Shown here in pieces: positions 15,189 through 22,633 of a stretch of 35,940 nucleotides of DNA; the stretch's first letter is position 1; each line of letters opens with the position of its first letter. The stretch covers positions 1-35,940 of the IMG/VR virus record IMGVR_UViG_3300037331_000047. The stretch is one strand, 5' to 3'. The notes under the pieces were generated by a model. It ran no database searches. It worked only from the letters and a program-made list of their open reading frames with translations, and was not told where the DNA came from. Both the position numbers and the translations under genes were made by a program. Source of the stretch: a virus.

Positions 15189-15649
15189 GGTGCCATCCAC
15201 CCCTTACGAGAGAACTGCTGGTCATTGGTGCGGCGAGTTATCTCCCGAGAAACCAGCGTGATGTCTCGCTGGTGGTTATCCAGCAGCATCTGAACCATCT
15301 TCCGGTAGGTGGTCTTTGCGGCTAACGACTGCGCCGCCGCCTGGACACTGGGCTCGATGTTGACCTGGGCGCGAATCAGGGTGATGCGGTCTCCTGTGGA
15401 CTTTGTGCCCATCTTCTGCACAAGCAGTCGGTCGAAGCCGAGCTTGTACAGACGCTCGGCGGTGTCCTCCTGGTCTTGTGCCAGCACCAGCTCTGAGGCG
15501 ATGTAGTCTGCCCACGCAGTAAGCTCCGTGAACTTCTGGGCGAGCTGCTCGCTGGACAGCAGTGTGATGTCGTAGGGAAGCTGAACCTGCTCCAGCTCGG
15601 GGCGCGTGTACCCAATGCCCCAGTCGGGGCCAACAGACATGTCGCTCAT
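15185..15649 (-). CDS. Hypothetical helical protein
   Basis: A 154-residue, mostly helical protein (SSEQLAQKFTELTAWADYIASEL and a long C-terminal helix to TLVSREITRRT) with an extended Pro/Trp N-terminus. It may form a coiled coil. ATG 15649 follows TAGGAGCAC, a good ribosome site. Its position between a Cas4-like nuclease and the kinase suggests a nuclease partner, which is inference. Confidence 0.65.
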   Translation of the reverse strand: MSDMSVGPDWGIGYTRPELEQVQLPYDITLLSSEQLAQKFTELTAWADYIASELVLAQDQEDTAERLYKLGFDRLLVQKMGTKSTGDRITLIRAQVNIEPSVQAAAQSLAAKTTYRKMVQMLLDNHQRDITLVSREITRRTNDQQFSRKGWMAP

Positions 15650-15656
15650 AGTGCTC

Positions 15657-16622
15657 CTAGTAGTTTTGGCATTGCTTGCACTTGCCCGAGGGGTTGTTAG
15701 TGCAGTCGGGTTCTGTGCCTGAGTCGACGTATTCAATTACTCGCTCGGCTTTATCGAAGACATGCCGAACCAGCTCGAAGTCGCGCTTACGCGTGAACTC
15801 CTTGAAGGCGTTATCGGCTTTGAGTTCGTAAACAAACACTGCCTCGTCAATAGGCTGTCCATCGAGGTCCCGAAGGCCCATGCGGTATGCCAGCTCCAGG
15901 TACACCTGAATCTGAAGAACGTGGGCTCCGAAGGGGGCTTTAATGAGGTTCCAGGCCTTCATGAAGTCTCCGTTGGCCTGGGACATGAACTGTGGCCCCA
16001 TCCAGCGAATGGTTCCGGGGCCGATGGTCTTAATCTCCAGGAAGCAGTCGTCGCCCAGACCGCGGAGCCAACCGTCGGTGTGGCCAGCAATGCGGAGGGC
16101 ATCGTCGTGGAGCCTGACCTCGTCGTAGAACAGGTGCGGAGAGGCGCAGTGCTCACACTCTGCGGGCGAGGTACCGACGGTGATGAGGTCACACAGTCGA
16201 CAGCGGAACTTCCCGTGCATGACCCCCATCTCAGAGAACCACTTCTGCCACTTCTCGTGCGTCTGGTGGCCCTGGTCGAAGATAGCCTGCATCCGCAGAT
16301 TGGGGCGCTCTGCGCGGCTGGCAGTGCCCGTCATAAGGAACCAGGAGGAGCGAAGGCAGAAGTCCGGCTTGATAATCTCCGAGGGGTGCAGGACCGTCGT
16401 AGAGCGGTTCTCTGGCGGACGAGACATGAGGTGGCGCTCTATCGCCCCCAGTACCCGGTTAGGGGTCTTCTTGGCGTCTAAGAACCGCTTCATGGCGTCA
16501 CTGCCCGAAGAAGCCGGAGGGGCCTGATATGGCGTGTTATCGGGCGTGCTGCTGGACGAACTCAGCGAACCCCATGTGTCGCGCTGTACGATGCCATTTT
16601 CTGACGAGAGCATTTCTTTCAC
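15657..16622 (-). CDS. Cas4/RecB-like Fe-S nuclease
   Basis: A 321-residue PD-(D/E)XK nuclease. His181-Thr-Asp183, the Glu196-Ile-Lys198 strand and Gln239/Tyr241 form the active site seen in Cas4 and AddB/RecB. Cys89 plus C307-x7-C315-x2-C318 could hold the iron-sulphur cluster of that group. An extra insert carries CRLC (141-144) and CEHC (156-159), a zinc ribbon. It is predicted to degrade or process DNA ends for recombination. Start GTG 16622 has GGGAGGA ten bases upstream but overlaps the WhiB gene by 86 bases; ATG 16493 is an alternative that loses only a low-complexity Ser-rich stretch. There is no CRISPR array nearby. Confidence 0.8.
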   Translation of the reverse strand: MKEMLSSENGIVQRDTWGSLSSSSSTPDNTPYQAPPASSGSDAMKRFLDAKKTPNRVLGAIERHLMSRPPENRSTTVLHPSEIIKPDFCLRSSWFLMTGTASRAERPNLRMQAIFDQGHQTHEKWQKWFSEMGVMHGKFRCRLCDLITVGTSPAECEHCASPHLFYDEVRLHDDALRIAGHTDGWLRGLGDDCFLEIKTIGPGTIRWMGPQFMSQANGDFMKAWNLIKAPFGAHVLQIQVYLELAYRMGLRDLDGQPIDEAVFVYELKADNAFKEFTRKRDFELVRHVFDKAERVIEYVDSGTEPDCTNNPSGKCKQCQNY

Positions 16623-16866
16623 GATGGCTTAGTCCTCCCCATATTCCGTGTTCTTCATTATTGGTTACGCCAGAAACCAAGCACTCAGTCCGTACGGGAC
16701 AGGGTGGCCGAGAATCTGAGCCAAAGCAGTGCTCTCTGGCTTGATTAGCAATCTTGTTGTATAAAAGGCGGTCCCTAGGGGGAAAGAAAAGCTCAGGGTC
16801 CACATCGGGCTTAGAACATGAGCCTTGTGTGCGCCAGGACTCTGCGGGGTCTTCTTCAATCAGCAT
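16537..16866 (-). CDS. whiB: WhiB-like iron-sulphur regulator
   Basis: A 109-residue WhiB-family protein, a group found only in Actinobacteria and their phages. It has Cys17, Cys47, Cys56 and Cys62, with CPVRTEC (56-62), then GIWGGLSHRER (74-84), the family turn. The first two gaps are 29 and 8 residues. The usual C-x2-C gap is here C-x8-C, a six-residue insertion. WhiB proteins carry a 4Fe-4S cluster and bind sigma factors; phage WhiB of mycobacteriophage TM4 inhibits the host WhiB2. The ATG overlaps the upstream gene's end by 11 bases. A longer frame exists, but MLIEEDPAESW is the typical leader. Confidence 0.85.
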   Translation of the reverse strand: MLIEEDPAESWRTQGSCSKPDVDPELFFPPRDRLLYNKIANQAREHCFGSDSRPPCPVRTECLVSGVTNNEEHGIWGGLSHRERNALVRKWHRTARHMGFAEFVQQHAR

Positions 16867-17221
16867 CCGGTGCGGAATCCTCTGCTTGTACGGGGAGTGC
16901 CCGTAAACGTTCCCGGTCGTCAAAGACTTCGATGAAGTCGTTCTCGTCCAGAATAACGTAATTCTTTCCATTTAGAGAAATCCCAAATACCGGCATCCGA
17001 CCGTCCATAATGGCCTCGGTACTAATCTTCTCTAGCTCTCTGGAAGAGATAGTTTTTGTCAGCTTTCCAGTCCATTTATGCTCGATAAGGAGCTCTGCAG
17101 AGCGCACATCCCCCTTGCGGCTCCAGAACGCTCCAGAGGCGGCGGTGGTAGAGCCCCCAATGCGTTTAGCTAAACGCTTTTCGTGAGCTTGAGACTGCTT
17201 CTGTCCCTCTGACTTAGCCAA
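16856..17221 (-). CDS. PD-(D/E)XK resolvase-like nuclease (Hjc-like)
   Basis: A 121-residue protein. Glu14, then GSTTAASGAFWSRKGDV (Asp38), then AELLIEHKWT (Glu47, Lys49) follow the archaeal Hjc/PD-(D/E)XK order. Hjc enzymes cut Holliday junctions. A C-terminal strand (MPVFGISLNGKNYVILDE) completes a small alpha/beta fold. Start codon is TTG, immediately after the upstream stop. This makes two junction-type nucleases in the window. Assignment is moderate because small PDEXK proteins are easily confused. Confidence 0.6.
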   Translation of the reverse strand: MAKSEGQKQSQAHEKRLAKRIGGSTTAASGAFWSRKGDVRSAELLIEHKWTGKLTKTISSRELEKISTEAIMDGRMPVFGISLNGKNYVILDENDFIEVFDDRERLRALPVQAEDSAPDAD

Positions 17222-17401
17222 TTACTCGACCGCGGGGGACTGCTGAAGGACGAGGTCAACTACCTGTTCGGCCATAAGGAGGCTCTTTGGGCATAAGACG
17301 TCGAAACAATCGCAGGCGTAATTGCGGTTTAGAAAGCCCGCGACGCGGTCAACAGCCGCATTTCGGAAAAGCTGCAATTCTGCATTTCGGTCAATCTGCA
17401 T
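17222..17401 (-). CDS. Small hypothetical protein between RecA and nuclease
   Basis: A 59-residue frame. Its ATG overlaps the end of recA by 11 bases (ATGCAGATTGA), the same overlap form as the WhiB start. It ends with TAA directly before the next TTG. The protein opens MQIDRNAELQLFRNAAVDRV and has a Cys group (YACDCFDVLCPKS). Third-codon bias and tight packing favour a real gene. No family recognised. Confidence 0.6.
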   Translation of the reverse strand: MQIDRNAELQLFRNAAVDRVAGFLNRNYACDCFDVLCPKSLLMAEQVVDLVLQQSPAVE

Positions 17402-18452
17402 TAGTGCCCACTACGGCTTGCGGAGCAGTGGGGGTGTTAGCCATGACTTCGGCTTGCATCGCGTCAAACAGGTCGGGGTCTTCGCGAACGGCCTGCAGTA
17501 GGGCCTCTTGCCCGTTCCACTTAGCGTCTCCGCGGTAATACCATGCCCCGCGACGGTCTACCGTGCCGAGGATGATGGCAAGGGACACAACCTCTTTCGC
17601 GAAGTCGTAGTCTCCGGCCTCGTAGATGCTGTGGTTTTTGAAGTAGAAGTCGACGTAGGCCACCTGCTGGGGAGGAGAGACCTTGGACTTAATGGTGCGA
17701 ATCTTGACTCGTTGACCGACGCGGACCTTGTTGGCCCCAGAGCCGGTCTCAATCCACTCATCACGGCGCACCTCGCACCGCACGAAGTAGGCGTAGTCCT
17801 TGCCCTTCCCGCCGGGAGTGGTGCGGGGGTCCCCGTGCATCACTCCAATTTGCATGCGGAACTGGTTAATGATGATTCCCGTTACGGGGCGCTCGTTCTC
17901 TGTCAGACTGCGCTTCATCGCGGCTCCGGCTTTGCGGAAAAACTTATTGGTAATCAGAGCGCCGCGGCCAACGGTCATCTCGTCCATCTGCTTCTCGTCC
18001 TCAGGAGCAGGAACCAGTGCGGGCAAAGAGTCCACCACGATGGCGTCAATAGCCTTGGACTCGGCAAAGTCAATAACTGCTTGGTATGCCTCCTCCATGA
18101 TGTTGGTCTCGATAACAATGACGCGCGAGTGGTCGACTCCACACAGGGTGGCGTACGCCGGGGACCACTGTTCGGCGGCGACCCACACAGCAACCCAGTC
18201 GGGGTCGCGGCGCTGGTTGGCGGCAACGAACTTGAGGGCCAGCATGGTCTTCCCGTGGCTTGGCTCACCCACCAGCTCAGTCCACTGGTTGCTCGGGAAA
18301 CCACCATTGAGGATGTAGTCCAAGGTCACGGAGCCCGAAGGAGAGCAGCCCACGAGGTCTTCACGGATGTCCTCACCAATGACGACAGAGTTGTCTCCGA
18401 GCTTCTTATTGATAGCGGCCATGACCTTCTTGGCTTCTGCGCTGATTGGCAT
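17391..18452 (-). CDS. recA: RecA-family recombinase
   Basis: A 353-residue RecA homologue, near the bacterial length. Walker A is GEPSHGKT (62-69), followed by VAVWVAAEQWSPAYATLCGVD, which holds the catalytic Glu and matches the RecA DAEHALDP...GVD region. AIVVDSLPALVP is Walker B, and INQFRMQIGVMHGDPRTTPGG matches the L2 loop and following strand. It should form filaments on ssDNA for strand exchange. Start ATG 18452 follows TTAGGGACAAC. It is the first gene of a group that includes two junction nucleases and a Cas4-like nuclease. Confidence 0.92.
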   Translation of the reverse strand: MPISAEAKKVMAAINKKLGDNSVVIGEDIREDLVGCSPSGSVTLDYILNGGFPSNQWTELVGEPSHGKTMLALKFVAANQRRDPDWVAVWVAAEQWSPAYATLCGVDHSRVIVIETNIMEEAYQAVIDFAESKAIDAIVVDSLPALVPAPEDEKQMDEMTVGRGALITNKFFRKAGAAMKRSLTENERPVTGIIINQFRMQIGVMHGDPRTTPGGKGKDYAYFVRCEVRRDEWIETGSGANKVRVGQRVKIRTIKSKVSPPQQVAYVDFYFKNHSIYEAGDYDFAKEVVSLAIILGTVDRRGAWYYRGDAKWNGQEALLQAVREDPDLFDAMQAEVMANTPTAPQAVVGTNAD

Positions 18453-18459
18453 GTTGTCC

Positions 18460-18849
18460 CTAACCGTCAATTCTTCCGATGATGCCCTGCGGGTTCCAGT
18501 TGCTTACGCCGTCGTTCCCGCGAGAGGACTGCGTCGGACCCTCTACGTTTGCACCCGTCAACGAGCCAAAACGACTGCCCGACTGCTCAATGGGGTATCC
18601 ACAGTCGTAGCACCGCAGAGCAATCTGGGGTGTCGGGCGCATGTAGTTGACCGAGCTGCACTGGGGGCAGTTCTCAGTCTGCTGAGCGGATGCCGCCTTC
18701 GGCTGCTGGAACTGCTGAAAGGAGGGCAGTGGAGCCATAGGCTGCTGTGTCTGGGGTACGAGAGAAGGCATCTGCGCCTGCTGTTGCTGTTGCTGCTGTG
18801 GGGCAGGTGCGTTGCCCAACTTACGCGCCCACCAGTCTGCGTTGTTCAC
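18460..18849 (-). CDS. Gln-rich zinc-ribbon protein
   Basis: A 129-residue protein. The N-terminus carries a run of seven Gln followed by a Gln/Pro-rich stretch. Then come CPQC and CYDC about 20 residues apart, a zinc ribbon. The C-terminus is Gly/Ser/Asn-rich. It starts at GTG overlapping the upstream stop (GTGA). Zinc-ribbon proteins next to RecA may recruit recombination factors to DNA, but no specific function is evident. Confidence 0.65.
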   Translation of the reverse strand: MNNADWWARKLGNAPAPQQQQQQQAQMPSLVPQTQQPMAPLPSFQQFQQPKAASAQQTENCPQCSSVNYMRPTPQIALRCYDCGYPIEQSGSRFGSLTGANVEGPTQSSRGNDGVSNWNPQGIIGRIDG

Positions 18850-19283
18850 TTCTTACCCTTCTCCGTTTTCAGAACAGCCGTAGGTGTGCCAAGAACCAGT
18901 AGGCCGAGGCCCAGTAACTGCGAGATAGATGCCGCGGTAGACCGCAGGATGACCTCCGAGAGGGATGCCTGAGAGGCCACGGCAAACTCCATCACCCGCT
19001 CGCGTTCTTCGGGGGACAGTGACTCCAGGTGCTCCGCGACCATCGCACCAGAGGACGCGAGAGAGTGCGCGGCAAGCAGGGGAATAAGAGTCTGTACGTT
19101 TTTTAGCCGCTCTTCGCTCGCTTGCTCTTCGTGGTCCAGAACGTCGGGCGACATGGGGACCTTATCCGGAGAAAGGTGCCGGTGAGCGTTAGGCAGTCCT
19201 GTGTCCGAAAGGAACGTATGCAGGTGCTCTACTAACGGAATAGACAAAACAATAGCGGAGGGCTTACGGCGGAAAAACTTCAT
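18846..19283 (-). CDS. Hypothetical protein, possible membrane-associated
   Basis: A 145-residue helical protein. It opens MKFFRRKPSAIVLSI, and a hydrophobic C-terminal segment (ISQLLGLGLLVLGTPTAVL) could lie in the membrane. The middle is acidic helices (SPEERERVMEFAVASQASL). It shares ATGA with the polymerase stop and GTGA with the next gene. No family recognised. Confidence 0.6.
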   Translation of the reverse strand: MKFFRRKPSAIVLSIPLVEHLHTFLSDTGLPNAHRHLSPDKVPMSPDVLDHEEQASEERLKNVQTLIPLLAAHSLASSGAMVAEHLESLSPEERERVMEFAVASQASLSEVILRSTAASISQLLGLGLLVLGTPTAVLKTEKGKK

Positions 19284-21337
19284 TTGGCCTCTCCCCAGCG
19301 GTCAACAATCTTGACGTCAGCAATAAGCGGAACTGTCATTTCCGGCAAGTGAATGCCTTCCATAGATAGCCTAATGGCTTCTGCTGTTTCTTCCGCACGG
19401 CTCGCCGGAGTAGAAGTTACTAGCTCATCGTGAACCGTCAAAAGGACGTTTATATCGGGCTCATCGAGAAAGCAGGAGTGGGCGCGGACAATAGCGAGCT
19501 TCATGATGTCCGCCGCGGAGCCCTGAATAACGGTATTGAAAGCCTGCCTCTCGGCGCGAGAACGACGAGAACGCTGTTCTTTATCCTTCTCCGTCATATC
19601 GCGGTACGGAATTGTCACGGCGGGCAGAAGGAGGTCAGGGATATACCGCCGTCGACCAAAGACTGTCTCGACATACGGGGTTCCTGAGCGCTGACGTGCG
19701 AGCCTCACAATGCGGGCTTTGTACTGGCTGATGCGGGGGAACTGCGCCTCAAAGTCCGTCATGAGCTGGCGTGCGTCGGTCATACTGCACCCGATGCTCG
19801 TGGCGACCTTATCCGGACCAATCCCGTACGACAGCGCCAGAACCAGGGTCTTACCACCGGAGCGGTCGATGTTGAGGCGCTCGGCGATGGCGGTGTAAAT
19901 GTCACGCCCTGCGCGGTAGTTCTCAATAAGGTCAGGGTCATTCGAAAAGGCAGCAATAACCCGCGGCTCAATCTGCGAGTAGTCCGCCACGACAAGCTGG
20001 TTACCGGGCTCTGCGATAAACAGGTTACGCACCATCTTCCCGTAGTCCGTTCGGGGATTAGGGATATTCTGCATATTGGGCTTTGACGACGATATGCGGC
20101 CAGTTTCCGCTCCGTGCGCCTTGAAGTCGGTGTGGACACGTCCGTCAATCAGCAGGCTCTCTCGCGGTACGAGCCTGGTCTTGCCGTTGGTAGTGCGCTT
20201 GACGAGGCCACCGGTGTACGGCATGACGTACGTTGTCATGAGCTTGTTGAGGTCCTGGTACGCCAGTAGCGCGTCTATCAACGCGTCTTTGCCGCGGTAG
20301 AACTCCAGGGCATCCGCAGAGGTCGACAGCATCGTGTGGTCTACGTCATTACCGGCCTTGACCGCCTCGCGCCCACGCTCCGTAAGCGCCGCCTGGAACT
20401 TGCGGTCGGGGTTAATGCGCGGCTTCTTGCCGTCTGCCTGCGGGGCAAACAACAGCCGTTGCTTCTCTTGAATTGAATTGATGGGAAAGGCTTTACCCGC
20501 TAGGCGGTAGACGTTGCCCTCGGCCTCTTCAATGTCCGCAAGAAGCTGAACCCGTAAGGTCTCTAGCTTGTCGACGTCCAGAACGGCCCCCCGCAGCTCC
20601 ATATCGCACAGGGCAACCAGGACATCCATCTCCAGCCGCCAGACGCGGCTCAAGGAGCCCTCCAGCTTGACGGCGAGCTTCTTGTACAACTGCCACGTCA
20701 ACTCTGAGTCAATGGCTGAGTACAGCGCTACGTCTTCAAACGAGTGCAGGGCAATGTTGACTCCGATGCCCTTCTCCATCTCGACTCCGAGATTCCTCTT
20801 CACCGAGTCCTTTAGCTTCAGAGAGTTCTTGTGGAGGTTGTTGATGATGAACCCCGCCATCATGGTGTCAAAGTGCGGGCCTGCCGGAACTGCGCCCCGG
20901 AAGTACTTCGCAACGGACTCCAGGTCAAACTTTGCGTTGTGCGCAATCTTGAGCGCAGGGCCGAACATGACCGGTCGAAGGGCCGCGAACACCGCCCCTG
21001 GGGTGAGTTGCTGTGGTGCCGGACCAAACACCGGCTCGCGCTTGCTGTCGGCTTGGGAGTAGTGCTTATCCGTTACCTCTTTGCCCTCGGCAAGCCTCCG
21101 GCGACCCTCCGCCAAGATAGGACGGTTCCAGCTTAGGAAAGAGCCGTGTGGGTGTCCCATGGGGATAACGTCGGTGCGGTTATCGGTCGCAAAGCTAATC
21201 CAACAGACGTCGTTTATCTTGCGGATAAGGCGGTTCTCGCCAATGGTCTCAACGTCGAAGGCGAAGGCCTCGACGGAGCGGTAGTGCGCGACGAACTCAG
21301 CTAGCTGAGACTCGGTGGTAATGAGATTGAACTCCAT
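19280..21337 (-). CDS. polA: Family A DNA polymerase with 3'-5' exonuclease
   Basis: A 685-residue polymerase without a 5'-3' exonuclease domain. The exonuclease has FDVET (Asp28, Glu30), IAHNAKFDLE (Asn134, Asp138) and YSAID (Tyr206, Asp210). Polymerase motif A is VVADYSQIEPRV (Asp452), motif B is RSGGK...YG (Arg492, Lys496, Tyr504), motif C is VHDE (His636-Glu638). Position 500, equivalent to Phe762 of E. coli Pol I, is Leu. An insert of about 45 residues (60-115) separates Exo I and Exo II. It replicates phage DNA with the DnaB and DnaG products. AGAGGACATC precedes the ATG. Confidence 0.93.
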   Translation of the reverse strand: MEFNLITTESQLAEFVAHYRSVEAFAFDVETIGENRLIRKINDVCWISFATDNRTDVIPMGHPHGSFLSWNRPILAEGRRRLAEGKEVTDKHYSQADSKREPVFGPAPQQLTPGAVFAALRPVMFGPALKIAHNAKFDLESVAKYFRGAVPAGPHFDTMMAGFIINNLHKNSLKLKDSVKRNLGVEMEKGIGVNIALHSFEDVALYSAIDSELTWQLYKKLAVKLEGSLSRVWRLEMDVLVALCDMELRGAVLDVDKLETLRVQLLADIEEAEGNVYRLAGKAFPINSIQEKQRLLFAPQADGKKPRINPDRKFQAALTERGREAVKAGNDVDHTMLSTSADALEFYRGKDALIDALLAYQDLNKLMTTYVMPYTGGLVKRTTNGKTRLVPRESLLIDGRVHTDFKAHGAETGRISSSKPNMQNIPNPRTDYGKMVRNLFIAEPGNQLVVADYSQIEPRVIAAFSNDPDLIENYRAGRDIYTAIAERLNIDRSGGKTLVLALSYGIGPDKVATSIGCSMTDARQLMTDFEAQFPRISQYKARIVRLARQRSGTPYVETVFGRRRYIPDLLLPAVTIPYRDMTEKDKEQRSRRSRAERQAFNTVIQGSAADIMKLAIVRAHSCFLDEPDINVLLTVHDELVTSTPASRAEETAEAIRLSMEGIHLPEMTVPLIADVKIVDRWGEAK

Positions 21338-21360
21338 GATGTCCTCTGCGTAGTAGCCAA

Positions 21361-21408
21361 TAAAGACAAGAAGAAGGCCCCGCTAGTCATGGGATAACTA
21401 ACGAGGCC
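21361..21408 (-). terminator. Intrinsic terminator inside the replication operon
   Basis: Reading leftward, GGCCTCGTTAGT and ACTAGCGGGGCC pair along 12 positions (two G-T wobbles) around a nine-base loop, then TTCTTCTTGTCTTT. It follows the stop of the gene at 21423-22091 and precedes the polymerase start at 21337. It should reduce expression of polymerase and downstream genes unless antiterminated or served by a new promoter. Confidence 0.85.
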
Positions 21409-21422
21409 CTCCACGGTGGGGG

Positions 21423-22091
21423 CTACTTGAGGCCGACGAGCGCCTGGGCGACCGTCATGTGCTCCTCATAGCTGAGAACGCGAATCTCGCTGGAGTCGTA
21501 CGGTACGAGGTTGTGCAGGAGGCTGTCGGAGACCGCGGGGTCAAGCTCCCACTCCTCGGACAGGTCCTCGCGCTTGACGCGCTCCAGGGTGTAGGTCGTC
21601 TGAGGACCACTGCCCTGGCGAGAAACTGACCAGAAGTGCTTGCTCAACGGCCCACGACGGGCGTCGTCGTTTGCGGCCTTAAGCTGACGAGCAAGGGTCG
21701 GCGGTGCCGTCAGAATCTGGAGGTTGGGGACGTCGTCCGTCAACACCAAGACATTGAAGGCAAACTTGCCGCGCGGCTTTTGGCCCGCCACAACGGACAA
21801 GGGGTCTTCGTCGCCGAGGCTGACGTAGGACTTCTTGCCCTCTTTCTCAATCCAGAACTGCTCGTAGACAGCGAAAGGCTTGTCTTCGACGAAGCGGACG
21901 AGTTGTGCCGACTCTGTGAACTTGAAGTCAACGGCATAGTCGCTGTCTTTCTTGTCCATCAGCTTCGACGCGTCGTCCCAGCCACCGGCTTGAACCGAGG
22001 TCTGGTGCTTACCAACAGCGCTTGCAGAATCTTCGACTAGGTCACCTGAAAAGTTGACGTAGCGGGCTGCATCCATGGTGGGGTTTTGCAT
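21423..22091 (-). CDS. Probable single-stranded DNA-binding protein
   Basis: A 222-residue protein. The pattern DYAVDFKFTESAQLVRFVE, then YEQFWIE..GKKSYVSLG and GKFAFNVLVL, followed by HFWSVSRQGSGPQTTYTLERV, resembles phage OB-fold ssDNA-binding proteins in the T4 gp32/actinophage manner. It would coat ssDNA at the fork. Lack of an acidic C-terminal tip is unusual for SSBs. Location next to polymerase and helicases supports the role. Identification is by pattern and context only. Confidence 0.6.
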   Translation of the reverse strand: MQNPTMDAARYVNFSGDLVEDSASAVGKHQTSVQAGGWDDASKLMDKKDSDYAVDFKFTESAQLVRFVEDKPFAVYEQFWIEKEGKKSYVSLGDEDPLSVVAGQKPRGKFAFNVLVLTDDVPNLQILTAPPTLARQLKAANDDARRGPLSKHFWSVSRQGSGPQTTYTLERVKREDLSEEWELDPAVSDSLLHNLVPYDSSEIRVLSYEEHMTVAQALVGLK

Positions 22092-22157
22092 TGGTTCTTC
22101 TTTCGGTCATGAGGCCCAGGGCTCTCGGGGGATTTAGGTTGTGAGGCACTACGGCTC

Positions 22158-22631
22158 TCAGGCCACTGCGTCCTTCCAGCGGGCAATGATGCTTGCCGTT
22201 AGGTCGTGGTGGTGTGACCACTCTACACGAGCCGCACCCAAAAGATTACGACTTGAAAACTCTTCAATAGCAATCTCAATGAGAATCCGAGTGTATACCC
22301 GATTTCCATTGACCTGCTTACCCTGCAGTGTCTTCGCTTTGAGCCGATACGGGGCGGCGGGGATGTAGCCCCGCTTCTCCCAGGAGCGAATAGTGACCAC
22401 GCTTTTCTCTAGCGCCAGGGCCAGCGCGCCAATAGAAAACAACGAGGTCTCTACCCCGCGGACACTGCGGATAATGGGCGACTGGTCCCAGCCGGTGGGC
22501 TCTTGGAATGCTTTCTGACGGTTCTTGGCGGCGGTGACGTTGTCCGGTCGGCGGGCACTCTTAGAGCCGGGGGCACGGTCGAGGCCCTCAAATGAGCGCA
22601 GAACGTCCTCCGCACTGCGAAGTCCAACCAC
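22158..22631 (-). CDS. MerR-like HTH protein
   Basis: A 157-residue protein. Residues 64-100 form a MerR-type helix-turn-helix and wing: LFSIGALALALEKSVVTIRSW, then EKRGYIPAAPYR. The C-terminus (NRVYTRILIEIAIEEF) fits the linker helix. It may bind phage DNA or regulate transcription. GTG 22631, just after the upstream stop, is preferred. A GTG at 22679 gives a 46-base overlap. Confidence 0.7.
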   Translation of the reverse strand: MVGLRSAEDVLRSFEGLDRAPGSKSARRPDNVTAAKNRQKAFQEPTGWDQSPIIRSVRGVETSLFSIGALALALEKSVVTIRSWEKRGYIPAAPYRLKAKTLQGKQVNGNRVYTRILIEIAIEEFSSRNLLGAARVEWSHHHDLTASIIARWKDAVA

Positions 22632-22633
22632 GG

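Noticed and set aside
15657-16622. Cas4-like gene as part of a CRISPR system
   Set aside because: No repeats, cas1 or cas2 genes are present. Phage Cas4/RecB-like nucleases usually act in recombination, and its neighbours are recA and resolvases.
17508-18482. A 324-codon rightward frame opposite recA
   Set aside because: Its composition is that of the complement of recA, it lacks a ribosome site, and the recA frame has clear family motifs. It is an antisense shadow of a GC-rich gene.
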